A stretch of DNA of 64,000 nucleotides from CAYXDO01 sp964463485 (GTDB lineage: Bacteria; Myxococcota; Kuafuiibacteriia; Kuafuiibacteriales; Kuafuiibacteriaceae), in assembly GCA_964463485.1 (NCBI GenBank), contig CAYXDO010000042.1, positions 1-64,000 on the forward strand. The letters are read 5' to 3'. Under the pieces are notes generated by a model. The model made no database searches. It saw only the letters and a program-made list of their open reading frames with translations, and had not been told where the DNA came from. Below, piece after piece: positions 9,163-17,251 of the stretch. The translations under genes were made by a program, and so were the position numbers. Numbering within the stretch: position 1 is the stretch's first letter; the number at the start of each line of letters is the position of its first letter.

Positions 9163-9996
9163 ATGAAAGTCAGCCAAAGCCAACCGATTGGGTCGACGGA
9201 GGTGGCTCAGGCGTCGGCCACGGAAACAACGGTCCGAGCGTCGACGAGGGCTACTCACGCGGAGGCCGGCCTCGACGCGGTTCCCAAGGCGACGGCCGGG
9301 CAATTCGCCAAGGGACAAAGCGCCCCCAAGGCGGGCTCGCGTGCGCTCGCAACGCGCGTCGCCTACGCGGACAGCCAGCTCGGCATCAATGAGCAGGCTT
9401 GGCGCGACTACGGTAAGGCCGAAAAGAAGATGGATCAGGAGGCCAAGAAGCTCACCAAGGGCTGGGACAAGCTCGACGCCAAGGACTTCGGCGTCGAGCA
9501 GAAGGCATTCAAGGAGTACGCTCGATCGAGCTCGGCGTTGCGTGCCTTCGTCGACAACGAGGGCGGAAGCATCTGGCGTGCGGAGGCCGCCTCGAATGCC
9601 GGGGAGCTCGTGGACGCGCGTGTGAAATTCTTGAAGAGCGGTGCTCAGGTCGACGGCCACTCCAAAGCCGCGATTCCCGACGACGCGCCGCAACAGGAAA
9701 TGAATCGGCTGGTCGCTGAGAGTTACGAGGCCTCGCGCCTCGTCCTCGAAGACCTTCGAGGCAAAATCGAGCCCAAGCTCGACGACGCACAGCTCGCGAT
9801 GTTTCGTGTCGCCGAAAAAGCGTTCGATGTCTTTCGTGACGCGACGTCGACGCGGGCGGCCAACGTCGAAGCTCGCGGAGGCACCCTCGCTCCCCTGATT
9901 TACGGTTCGGTCGCGGAAGGCATGACTGACGCCCACGCGAACGAGCTCTGGAGCTTCCTCGCGCGAGTCTCCGGCAGCGATTCTCCCAACTCATGA
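9163..9996 (+). CDS. Hypothetical protein, 277 residues
   Basis: Unrecognised soluble protein. The ATG at 9163 is chosen because GGAGGAG lies seven to eight bases upstream; the frame is open further back but without that signal. Residues 1-60 are Ser/Thr/Ala-rich and likely disordered; residues ~70-270 look all-helical with many Lys/Glu/Ala. No signal peptide or membrane segment. It follows the serine hydrolase on the same strand. Its last 15 bases (from 9982) are also found at the left edge of the second copy of the 1.53 kb repeat at 31890, which makes this gene a landmark for how that duplication formed. Confidence 0.7.
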   Translation: MKVSQSQPIGSTEVAQASATETTVRASTRATHAEAGLDAVPKATAGQFAKGQSAPKAGSRALATRVAYADSQLGINEQAWRDYGKAEKKMDQEAKKLTKGWDKLDAKDFGVEQKAFKEYARSSSALRAFVDNEGGSIWRAEAASNAGELVDARVKFLKSGAQVDGHSKAAIPDDAPQQEMNRLVAESYEASRLVLEDLRGKIEPKLDDAQLAMFRVAEKAFDVFRDATSTRAANVEARGGTLAPLIYGSVAEGMTDAHANELWSFLARVSGSDSPNS

Positions 9997-11513
9997 CGCA
10001 GGCCGTCATCGGGAATCGACCGCAAATCGGGATTGCGTCCGAATCAGTATCAGTTAGCAGCCGTGGAGGTGCCGCCAAATCCCGGCTCTGGGTCCGGAGC
10101 TGGCAGCTCGAATGCGAGCGCGTCGCCTTCGGCCAAAGTCGGGTCGATTTCTTTGGCTTTCTCGATGTCGTGCTCGGCTGAGTTGCGGTGACCGAGCATC
10201 GCGTGGGCTCTGGCCCTCGCCGCGTAAACCGTCGCTCTCCAGGGACTGGCCTTTTGGGCGCGGTCGAGGTCTTGGATGGCTGCGTCCGGGAGACCCTGTT
10301 CGGTGCGCGCGCGTGCCCTCTTCTCCAGCGCGGAGCTGAGTGCGTCGCGGTGACGGGTGATGCTCCCGAGGATACTCAGCTCCAGGTCGAGGAGCTGGGC
10401 GCACTCGTCGATCCTCCCGAGTTTGTCACAAGTCAGGTCGACGGCTCGATCCCATGCCGCCAAATTCTGCGTTTCTTTGGTCGCAACCTCCTTGTAGGCG
10501 GCGGCGGCTTCAGCGAGCTTGCCTTCGTTTTCGAGCTTGCGTGCGCCGTCGATGCCGCGGGATGGGCAGCCGAAGAGCGCGAGACCAAGGCCGAGAGTTG
10601 CGAGCTTTCGATGGAGGCTCATGGAAGGAAGCTGCTGTGGTAGGGGTCTCGGCCGTCCTGGGCCCAGATCCGCTCGGGGCCTCCGGCGTTGGCCGGGCGT
10701 CGCCACGCCACGATCGAGACTTCCCCGGTTCGATGCGGAATCACCAAACCCACTGCGTCGGGATCCAAGGCGAGCTGCTCGGTGTAGGCCGGTGTGCCGG
10801 CGACTGCTCGCCCGAGATTTACCGGTGGCGCGGCCTGGACGGCGAGATCGGCGCCTCGGAAATGGACCACGCCCGCGGCCGCGTCGACGACGATGATCTC
10901 GGGTATGTCGTCGCCATCGACGTAGGCCGAAATCAGACCGACTGAAGCCATACCCACACCCACGGAAAATTGATGAATGGGTATGTTGGTCGGGCTCGGA
11001 TCACAACGAAACCCGGCGACGCCCCGATCGATCTCACAACCCATCACGGTGCCCGACTCGAGGACGTAATAAAAGCGGGGCGCACCCGTCGCGTCGTGAC
11101 CGATGGCCGGACCGACGACGGGGGAGGGGAGGGTTGGGCTCGCGAGGTCCCAGTCTCCGAAGTTGTTCGAATTCACGTCATGAATGGTGATGAGTGGGCC
11201 GGAGCCGTTGTGGGAGCCGTACGCGATGTAAACGTGCCCGCCGCCGCCCGCCATCGTCGACAACGGGCCATCCGGCGTGACGGTGGCTCCGTCGTTCAGC
11301 GCGTACTCTTGCGATTGCGGCCGTAGGATCACCGCGCGATCTCCGTCTTGCGAGACGAAGCGAGGATAGTTGGCGCTGCTGGGAAAGGAAAAATAGGCCG
11401 GGCGCGCGAGGGGGTTCGAGCCGTACTCGGTCCAGCCGGGCTGATTTTGTTCGTCGAGCCCGAAGAAGCCGGTGTTGCCGCCGTCGAAGCCGGTCGCGAC
11501 GAAGAAGGTCCCG
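9982..11513. repeat. 1,532-bp direct repeat, copy 1
   Basis: Nearly identical to 31890-33421 in the same orientation; I see only two compensating single-base indels near the left edge, and the encoded proteins match exactly. It contains the last 15 bases of the gene 9163-9996, a whole TPR lipoprotein gene and the 3' part of an FG-GAP lipoprotein gene. The right junction cuts inside the FG-GAP gene and joins it to a different gene's start. The high identity implies a recent event. Confidence 0.95.
10050..10622 (-). CDS. TPR-type lipoprotein, copy 1
   Basis: A 190-residue protein with a lipoprotein signal (LGLALFGC lipobox, Cys ~19) followed by tetratricopeptide-like helical repeats (AYKEVATKETQNLAAWDRA, then DLDRAQKASPWRATVYAARA). 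It would sit on the periplasmic side of a membrane and bind other proteins. Its ATG overlaps the TGA of the upstream minus-strand gene in the ATGA arrangement, so the two are co-translated. The protein is identical to the one at 31958-32530. Copy 1 now follows a chimeric gene, so its expression context differs from copy 2. Confidence 0.85.
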   Translation of the reverse strand: MSLHRKLATLGLGLALFGCPSRGIDGARKLENEGKLAEAAAAYKEVATKETQNLAAWDRAVDLTCDKLGRIDECAQLLDLELSILGSITRHRDALSSALEKRARARTEQGLPDAAIQDLDRAQKASPWRATVYAARARAHAMLGHRNSAEHDIEKAKEIDPTLAEGDALAFELPAPDPEPGFGGTSTAAN

Positions 11514-11581
11514 TCGTCTGGGATGGCGAGGAGCTCCACCTTTGCCGCTTCCAGCCTCTGTCCTGCTGTTGAATCCGTCAC
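10619..11581 (-). CDS. Chimeric gene: 5' end of one gene fused in frame to FG-GAP C-terminus
   Basis: GTG start at 11581 with a strong GGAGGAAAC ribosome-binding site. The first ~22 residues match the start of the 250-residue protein at 30376-31128 (MTDSTAGQR then EAAK and ELLAIPD). At base ~11513 the frame passes directly into the C-terminal ~300 residues of the secreted FG-GAP protein encoded at 32527-34179. The fusion is in frame and has no stop, giving 320 residues. The FG-GAP half has lost its signal peptide and Asp/Pro linker, so the product should stay in the cytoplasm and is probably non-functional or neofunctional. Confidence 0.8.
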   Translation of the reverse strand: MTDSTAGQRLEAAKVELLAIPDDGTFFVATGFDGGNTGFFGLDEQNQPGWTEYGSNPLARPAYFSFPSSANYPRFVSQDGDRAVILRPQSQEYALNDGATVTPDGPLSTMAGGGGHVYIAYGSHNGSGPLITIHDVNSNNFGDWDLASPTLPSPVVGPAIGHDATGAPRFYYVLESGTVMGCEIDRGVAGFRCDPSPTNIPIHQFSVGVGMASVGLISAYVDGDDIPEIIVVDAAAGVVHFRGADLAVQAAPPVNLGRAVAGTPAYTEQLALDPDAVGLVIPHRTGEVSIVAWRRPANAGGPERIWAQDGRDPYHSSFLP

Positions 11582-11689
11582 GTTTCCTCCCTGAGGTCGA
11601 CACACCATCGCACGCGAGACGGTCGCAAGGCCGGCGCAGAGTTTTTCCGCCGTTCGAGCGCCAGGGAACGGCGCGTCTCGCTCGCGGAG

Positions 11690-11982
11690 CGATCCGATGG
11701 TTCGCGGCACCCTGTCGACAGGCATCGAGGAGCGATTCGATGGCTCGAGGCACCCTGTCGACAGGCATCGAGGAGCAATCCGACGGTTCGCGGCACCCTG
11801 TCGACAGGCTCCGCGAGCAATTCGATGGTTCGCGGCACCCTGTCGACAGGCATCGAGGAGCAATCCGATGGTTCGCGGCACCCTGTCGACAGGCTCCACG
11901 AGCAATCCGATGGTTCGCGGCACCCTGTTGACGGGCTCCGCGAGCAATCCGATGGTTCGCGGCACCCTGTCGACAGGCTCGG
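11690..11982. repeat. Array of seven 42/43-bp repeats with central palindrome
   Basis: Seven head-to-tail units. Each holds CCGATGGTTCGCGGCA (variants) and then the perfect palindrome CCTGTCGACAGG, followed by one of two spacers, CATCGAGG (43-bp unit) or CTCCGCG (42-bp unit). The array lies ~110 bases upstream of the GTG of the chimeric minus-strand gene, that is, in its promoter region. Frames open through the array on both strands are a by-product of the 42-base period. A second array sits at the equivalent place at 31278. Confidence 0.95.
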
Positions 11983-12230
11983 TCGCCCGACAGGCAAGCC
12001 CTTGGCGTGGGTGACCAGCGTCGTCGTGTCGTGCGTCGCAAGACCTGCCGCTGCAGGGACTGTCTTTCGCGGCTCGTAGGCTCGCGGCGTCGCTTGCACG
12101 CGCGACGGCAAAGCGGCTTCCGGGCCACGCGTTCACGAACACATTTTGGCGCCGCGTTCGCTTTTCGGCTGACCGTTCGAAAACGAAAAGGACCGTTCGA
12201 AAACGAAAACCGTGCTTCCGAGGTTCCTCG
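11983..12230. other. Array flank with tandem 20-bp repeat
   Basis: No gene seen. At 12171-12210 a 20-bp unit, GACCGTTCGAAAACGAAAA plus one base, occurs twice in tandem. The same unit occurs twice near 31801-31845 in the opposite orientation, also next to a repeat array. TTCGAA forms a small palindrome inside each unit. The short stretch AAGCCCTTGGCGT is also shared by both flanks. Confidence 0.7.
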
Positions 12231-12944
12231 TTATCCTTCAAGAGCGCGGACCAACCCCATCGCGTCGATCTCGAGCACTACGTCCGAGGGGCCCCGTGGG
12301 ACGTCAGCCGCCCGCATGAGCGTCGCGGCCAACGCATCGTCCATGACGAGGAAAAAACCCGATGATCCCGCTCCGACCCGAAGCGCGGAACCGATCGCAG
12401 CATCGGTCCCGAGGTCGAAGATCGCACCGCCTGCCACCCACGACTCGAAGCGCGCACGACTGATTTCGGTGGACCCGACCTCCGGGGAAGCGACGAGGAA
12501 TCGGCGCGGCGATCCACCCTCTCGAAGCGGCTCGAGCTCGAACCCGATCGTTATCCGGCGTTCGGTCTGAAGGGCGACGAGGGCTTCGATCGATTGAAAC
12601 GCGATTCGCGCGCGTCCATCTCGACCGGCAAGGACGGCCAGCGCGCGGGCTCCGTGAACAGGCTCGATGCGCGACTTCGAGGTCGGGGCCACTCTGTTCG
12701 GTGTTGCCGCAGCGGTCTGGAGCTGGGCGCCAGTTTCCATGCTTTCGGTCTTGGACTGCGGATCCGCCGATGTAGAGGCCGTCTTGGCCAGCATCGCGGC
12801 TTGGGCGGACGTCTCCGGGGCCTTTAGGGAGCCGCTGCTCGTGGCCCCTGGCTTTGACCGGCCGCTGAACAGGACTAGCCCTGGGACGACCACCGCGAGG
12901 ACCAGGAGCCCCGAGGCGATCCAACCTACGATCTTCCTCTTCAT
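12231..12944 (-). CDS. Single-pass membrane protein, paralogue of 15128-15889
   Basis: A 237-residue protein with one N-terminal membrane anchor (residues ~7-27, GWIASGLLVLAVVVPGLVLF), a Ser/Thr/Ala-rich linker (~30-90), and a folded C-terminal domain (~100-237). The C-terminal domain is clearly related to the protein at 15128: both carry RITIGFELEPLREG / RVTIGFELAPLREG and GAIFDL. Its ATG overlaps the stop of the upstream lipoprotein gene by four bases, the same layout as in the plus-strand paralogous pair. The bulk would lie in the periplasm. Family not recognised. Confidence 0.8.
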   Translation of the reverse strand: MKRKIVGWIASGLLVLAVVVPGLVLFSGRSKPGATSSGSLKAPETSAQAAMLAKTASTSADPQSKTESMETGAQLQTAAATPNRVAPTSKSRIEPVHGARALAVLAGRDGRARIAFQSIEALVALQTERRITIGFELEPLREGGSPRRFLVASPEVGSTEISRARFESWVAGGAIFDLGTDAAIGSALRVGAGSSGFFLVMDDALAATLMRAADVPRGPSDVVLEIDAMGLVRALEG

Positions 12945-13366
12945 GGTGCCTCGACCTCCGTGAGTACCTTGTCGAGCTTCCGGAGCCGCGTGGCCCGACC
13001 TCGCAGCGCGTCCGCCTTCTCCTGATCACCGACCGAGGACGCTCCGATAGCGGCGTCCTCCAGGCGTTCAATCTTCAGGCGAAGGCCCGCTCGTGAGTCC
13101 GGAAGGGCCAGCACGTCTTCGTCGCTGGGGAAGAACCGGTCGAAGATATCACCCGCTGCCTCCTGGACTCGCTCGGTCCGGTTGTCAGCAAGCCGCGCCT
13201 TGAGCGTCTCTTCAGGCGCCTGGGGCTTCCCTTTGAGGCATCGCCGGCTGGCCGTGACAGCAGAAGCCGGGCTCGGGGCCATGGCGACCTCCGGGCACAG
13301 GGTGGCGCACCCCGTCGACCCCGTCGCCAGCGTGAACATCAGCGAGAGTGAGAGTTGGCTTTTCAT
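12941..13366 (-). CDS. Small lipoprotein, paralogue of 14709-15131
   Basis: A 141-residue lipoprotein. The ATG at 13366 has a perfect AGGAGG ribosome-binding site. The signal peptide ends in STGC-ATLCPE; the following CATLCPE segment is shared exactly with the paralogue at 14709. The mature helical part includes a conserved EERLKARLADNRTERVQ-like segment and a leucine/arginine-rich C-terminus. It is the first gene of a minus-strand pair that mirrors the plus-strand operon at 14709-16602, implying duplication with inversion. Function unknown. Confidence 0.82.
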   Translation of the reverse strand: MKSQLSLSLMFTLATGSTGCATLCPEVAMAPSPASAVTASRRCLKGKPQAPEETLKARLADNRTERVQEAAGDIFDRFFPSDEDVLALPDSRAGLRLKIERLEDAAIGASSVGDQEKADALRGRATRLRKLDKVLTEVEAP

Positions 13367-13463
13367 GTGACCTCCTATGAGCAACCGGCGAGCGTTCGAT
13401 TGTGGGAACTCGTTGATTTGTTTCGAGTACGTCTGCCTCGAACGCATCGCTCCGAGGAGGCCG

Positions 13464-13508
13464 CCGACAACCTGCCTCGAACCATCGGAGCTCCGATGAG
13501 GTTGTCGG
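13464..13508. promoter_or_regulatory. Nested perfect palindromes in a divergent promoter region
   Basis: Outer arms CCGACAACCT (13464-13473) and AGGTTGTCGG (13499-13508) are exact reverse complements. Between them lies the 16-bp perfect palindrome CATCGGAGCTCCGATG (13483-13498). It sits between divergent starts at 13366 and 13646, so it could be an operator, a cruciform or a recombination site. The segment TGCCTCGAACCATCGG inside it is the reverse complement of the core of the 42-bp arrays. Confidence 0.7.
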
Positions 13509-13645
13509 GATTGTATGACGCGAACCATCGGGCAATAGGTTGGGTGGCGTGGCTCAGCGTTCCGACGGGTCAGTGACGTGCTGCCAATGGTTTCGAAGAC
13601 TTCCCACGAGGATCGGCTTCGCGCCGGTTGTGTAAGGAGACCCTC

Positions 13646-14434
13646 ATGAAGAAGCTCGTTCAACCTGCATACACGTCAAACCCGTTCCTGCACCCATTCT
13701 TCCTCGGCGCCTTGGCGTCGCTGTTCGTCCTGCTGCGCGGCCGCCTGAGCATCGCCCTGTTGTCGCTGGTCGCGCCGCTGTTCGTGATCACCGCGGAGGC
13801 TGCGGGGCCCGAGATCACCCAGCGCGAGTTCAAGGGCTTCCAGCAGCTCGTGGACACCACGATGGCGGTTCAATCTTCGCTTTCCCCTGCCCTGACCGAT
13901 CTCGTGTTGCTTCAGGCGCGGTTGACCCAGGCCAAGAGCAAGGTGGACTCTGCACGGCGGGAGGGGTCCGCATCCATGCAAGGCGTGGCCGCCGAGACGG
14001 AGCTCGAAGCCGTTCGCGCGGAGATCCGTCGGGTCGCAAAGGAGCGCCTGATGCCCGTGCTCGAACCGCTGGCGACCATGAAGGACACCAGCTCCGCAGA
14101 GACGAAGAAGTTGCTCGCGGATCCTCGGCGGTGTGGCGCACTCATTAAGGGATGGACGCGCGGACACCCGGATTCGGCGAGCGCTGCACCGCTGGCGTTC
14201 GCCCTAGCCACGCAGCGCCTCGAGGGCAAGATCGTGCGGTTGCTTCGGGAATCGGCGTTGGGCGAGCTGTCCTCGGCATTACAGAGCGTCGAACGGACCC
14301 TCGGGCTGCTCACCAAAGTTGGCGACTCGGCCGGCAACCCCCAGATCGATCTGGGCGAGCTCGCGTCCGAGAGCGAGCCTGAGCTCGACGAGCCCGCCGA
14401 TGCGCTCGAAAGCCTGCTGGCGCCGAAGACCTAA
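13646..14434 (+). CDS. Membrane-anchored helical protein, 262 residues
   Basis: The ATG at 13646 follows AAGGAG at good spacing. Residues ~15-55 contain two hydrophobic stretches (PFFLGALASLFVLL and SIALLSLVAPLFVITAEAAG), the second ending like a signal-peptidase site, so it is either exported or anchored with a periplasmic body. The rest (~60-262) is almost all helical and likely coiled coil, with an acidic tail. It lies between the two paralogous lipoprotein/membrane pairs and diverges from the minus-strand pair, so it probably belongs to the same system. Family not recognised. Confidence 0.75.
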   Translation: MKKLVQPAYTSNPFLHPFFLGALASLFVLLRGRLSIALLSLVAPLFVITAEAAGPEITQREFKGFQQLVDTTMAVQSSLSPALTDLVLLQARLTQAKSKVDSARREGSASMQGVAAETELEAVRAEIRRVAKERLMPVLEPLATMKDTSSAETKKLLADPRRCGALIKGWTRGHPDSASAAPLAFALATQRLEGKIVRLLRESALGELSSALQSVERTLGLLTKVGDSAGNPQIDLGELASESEPELDEPADALESLLAPKT

Positions 14435-14708
14435 GGAATGCGCTCGCACTTTCCGGCAGTCTTCGCGTTGGGGAGCCGGAGCGTGACCCGATGCTCTGGA
14501 AAATCGGCGAAAGGTGCAACCTTGTCCCACCCAACGCACTCTCGAGGGACGTTCAGCCAGCTGCACCACTCGAATACACCCCCCGCGACGGCACGAGCCT
14601 GCCAGTCGTCCCGTGACGACCCGGAGGCTGGCCCTCCGACGAGACTCCAATGTTTCCAAAGGGTTCCCAGGGAGGCCAGTCTCTCCGGTCAGGATAGGAG
14701 GTCCCGCC

Positions 14709-15131
14709 ATGATGCTGCGCTACTCACTCGCCGCCGGGCTCGTCGTCTCTTCGACGAGCTGCGCTACGCTCTGCCCCGAAATCGCCCTCGCGCCAAGCCC
14801 CGCCGCCGCCACGTCGGCCAGCCGCCGGTGTCTGAAGTCGAACGTGCCGATCGCCCAAGACACGCTGGAGCAGCGCTTGGCCGAGAATCGCTCAGAGCGC
14901 GTTCGCGACGCTGCCTCCGACATCGTCCTTCGATTCTTTCCCGATGATCAGACGCTCCTCGAGCTGCCGAACACACGCGCGGGCTTGCGGCTCGCGATCG
15001 GGCGCCTGGAGGACGCCGCCGTCGGCGCGGCGGCCACGGGCGATCCGGACCGCGCCGCGGCCATTCGAGGGCGCGCGGCGCGTCTGCGCAAGCTGGACGC
15101 CCTCATCAACTCGACCGAGGGGATGCCGTGA
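14709..15131 (+). CDS. Small lipoprotein, paralogue of 12941-13366
   Basis: A 140-residue lipoprotein. The ATG at 14709 has AGGAGG upstream; the frame is open further left but lacks that signal. The signal peptide ends VVSSTSC-ATLCPE. The mature part aligns along its whole length with the protein at 12941 (ASRRCLK, ENRSERVRDAASDI, RAGLRLAIGRLEDAAVGA). Its TGA overlaps the GTG of the next gene by four bases. It is the first of three genes in an operon (14709-16602). Function unknown; probable periplasmic-leaflet partner of the next gene product. Confidence 0.83.
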   Translation: MMLRYSLAAGLVVSSTSCATLCPEIALAPSPAAATSASRRCLKSNVPIAQDTLEQRLAENRSERVRDAASDIVLRFFPDDQTLLELPNTRAGLRLAIGRLEDAAVGAAATGDPDRAAAIRGRAARLRKLDALINSTEGMP

Positions 15132-15889
15132 AGCACCGAATTCTCGGGGGCGTCGCGTCGGGTCTCCTCGTGCTCGCCGTACTGGTTCCGCTGGTCTTGC
15201 TCTTTGGGGGCTCGAGGGCGCCTGCGAGCTCCAACCCACCAGAAGCGACCGGCACGCTCCGGATCTTGGCCGCCGGGGCGCTCGCCAAGACCGGGGCGCT
15301 CGCCAAGAAGGAGCCGCCTGCCCCATCCTCAGCCGCTTCGACGCTGTTCGAGCCGAAGCCACCGGACCCTTCTGCGGGGCCTTCGAACGAGGCCAAGAGC
15401 CGTCGAACGACCGCGACCTCGTCGGCCCCGACCTCGTTTGCGAAGGCGAGCGGCGAGGTGGCTCGCGGACATGAAGCCCGCGGCATCCTTCAGGGCCGGG
15501 ACGGTCAGGTGCGAATCGTTTTCCAGTCCACAGAGGCGCTCGTGTCGCTCAAGTCCGCGCGACGGGTGACGATCGGCTTCGAGTTGGCTCCTCTCCGGGA
15601 GGGCCTGGGGCCTCGCCGCTATCTCGTGGCGTCCGCCGACGTGGGCTCCGCGGAAATCAGCGACGACCGGTTCGAAGCCTGGGTCGCCGCCGGCGCCATC
15701 TTCGATCTCTCCTCCGATCCGTCCCTCGGGGCTGCGCTCGGCACCGGTCGCGCTGACGGGTTCTTTCTCGTCTTGGACGACGCGTTGGCCGTGGCGTTGT
15801 CGAGGGCCGTGGGGGAACTGCAGCCTACCGCCGCGAATACGGTTCTTCAGATCGACGCTTCGGGCTCGGTCCAAGCCATCAGGGGGTGA
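15128..15889 (+). CDS. Single-pass membrane protein, paralogue of 12231-12944
   Basis: A 253-residue protein starting at a GTG that overlaps the previous stop. N-terminal anchor at ~9-28, a long Ala/Ser/Pro linker including a short duplicated ALAKTGALAKK segment, and a C-terminal domain (~115-253) shared with the protein at 12231. The shared domain is beta-rich (RIVFQSTEALVSLKSARRV, then GFFLVLDDALAVAL). Most of the protein should be periplasmic. Not a family I recognise. Confidence 0.8.
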   Translation: MKHRILGGVASGLLVLAVLVPLVLLFGGSRAPASSNPPEATGTLRILAAGALAKTGALAKKEPPAPSSAASTLFEPKPPDPSAGPSNEAKSRRTTATSSAPTSFAKASGEVARGHEARGILQGRDGQVRIVFQSTEALVSLKSARRVTIGFELAPLREGLGPRRYLVASADVGSAEISDDRFEAWVAAGAIFDLSSDPSLGAALGTGRADGFFLVLDDALAVALSRAVGELQPTAANTVLQIDASGSVQAIRG

Positions 15890-16602
15890 TCATGTTGTCC
15901 ATGTTGCTGCTCTTGGCCACCAACAGCGGGTGCGACTTCACCTTCGAAGCGTACCGGGTCGCAATGCTCGATCGTCATGCCCACTTGGCACGGACCCTCG
16001 AACCCGAGTTTCTCCGTTGCATCGGCGAGTGGTCTCCCGAGGACGGACCCGGCCTCGTCCGGTATCTCAAGTCGGTGCGCGCCGCGTCGCCCTCCACGAG
16101 GACGGCGGTGTATGGCGGAGCCGTGGAAACGAGCGAGGTGATCATCCAGGCCGTGCGCGTCTTGATGGACGAAGCGACCGGGCTCCCTGCCGAAGGGGTG
16201 GCTCGCCGGCTCTTCGTCAGCAGCATGGCCCGCGATCGGAGGGACCAGGAGCGGCTCTTGGCCGACCCGTTCCTGAAGGCGTTCGCGGCGCGGGAGAGTT
16301 TCCACCTCATGGGACTGGCCGCCGACGTGGCCTGTGTCGGGCGAAAGCGCCCGATGAGCGAGGTCGCACAGTCGGCCAGGGGCATCTTGCGAGCCAAGAT
16401 GGGAGAGCGCGCCAAGCTGATCCGTGTCGTCGGTGAGCGGCATGGGGTGCTGCACCTCGAGCTCGATCGGGTAGAGGGGAGAGGAATGATCGGGGAGCGG
16501 CTGGGGCTCCTCGAGCAGAAGGGCGTTCTGCTTCGTGCACCGAGCTCAATCCCGCCGGACGTGGCGGAGTACAGACTCCCCCTGGAATCGGAGCAGCGCT
16601 AG
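15886..16602 (+). CDS. Probable exported helical protein, third gene of the operon
   Basis: A 238-residue protein. The frame starts with GTG at 15886, overlapping the previous stop; an ATG at 15892 is equally possible. The N-terminus is a short hydrophobic segment ending in TNSGC, which could be a lipoprotein signal with a weak lipobox. The remainder is helical with many Arg/Glu. The minus-strand paralogous pair lacks a third gene, so this component was not duplicated or was lost there. Function unknown. Confidence 0.72.
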   Translation: MIMLSMLLLLATNSGCDFTFEAYRVAMLDRHAHLARTLEPEFLRCIGEWSPEDGPGLVRYLKSVRAASPSTRTAVYGGAVETSEVIIQAVRVLMDEATGLPAEGVARRLFVSSMARDRRDQERLLADPFLKAFAARESFHLMGLAADVACVGRKRPMSEVAQSARGILRAKMGERAKLIRVVGERHGVLHLELDRVEGRGMIGERLGLLEQKGVLLRAPSSIPPDVAEYRLPLESEQR

Positions 16603-16695
16603 GATTCCGATGCCTGTCTTTTCCGCGACTTCCCACACTTCTTTCGCCAAGCGGGTGCTCGTGCCAAGATCTCATGGGCTCGAACGCACCGAGCT

Positions 16696-17076
16696 TCATA
16701 CGGACTGGGCCGGGAGTGACCAGGGTAGACGGAAGGGTTGTACGCAGGAGGTCGCGGAGGAGGTGTCGTGGTTGCCCGCCACAGACCCGATCGTCGCAGA
16801 GCTCAGGTCGAGTCCCACACTGCCAATCTTGCGTAACCGACTCATTTGCCAGTGGCTCCGAAGGAATGCGTGTGCGACGTGAAACTCTTGCTCGGCGCCA
16901 GAGGCTGTCAGGTCGCCGCTCGCAATGAGGTTGAGATGCTCGTCGTCGGTCATCTCGAGATCATGACGGACATCGAGCAGAGCCGAGGGTAAAGCGAGCG
17001 CCAGCACGAAGTCGTGGGCGGCGGTGCCCTTGAGCCAGGGGATGTGCGCCACGACCACTCGATCCCGCCCGGCCAT
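16696..17076 (-). pseudogene. Decayed gene relic carrying the PWLKGTAAHDF motif
   Basis: The minus-strand frame reads HIPWLKGTAAHDF and then a helical region. About 180 bases (16975-17150 on the minus strand) are clearly similar to 30190-30372 on the plus strand. In the other copy an upstream LPPLRIRDTA segment shares one frame with PWLKGTAAHDF; here the matching LPRLRLRDTA is in a different frame, so this copy is frameshifted. The ancestral product is not recognised. It flanks the ten-gene operon on its left side. The rest of 16603-17251 shows no gene, apart from the repeat-core relative TGCCTCGAACGATCGG at 17170-17185. Confidence 0.5.
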
Positions 17077-17251
17077 CGTCGGGCGGCTGTATCGCGGAGG
17101 CGAAGACGAGGCAAGCCGTGAGCCCCGGCCCCGACAGAGAGATGGCCGAGAGGAGGCCGCCGCCAGGCTGCCTCGAACGATCGGCTGCCGCCGAAGGATT
17201 TCGCAGAGTTCCCGGCGCTGCCGCTTCGTCCGTGACAAGTGAGAGGTTCGA

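Noticed and set aside
11690..11982. Possible CRISPR array
   Set aside because: Units are contiguous with no unique spacers, and there are no cas genes nearby.
11697..12079. Plus-strand frames through the repeat array reading MVRGTLSTG-type peptides
   Set aside because: The 42-base unit keeps several frames open on both strands; no frame has steady codon use, and the sequence is explained by the repeat.
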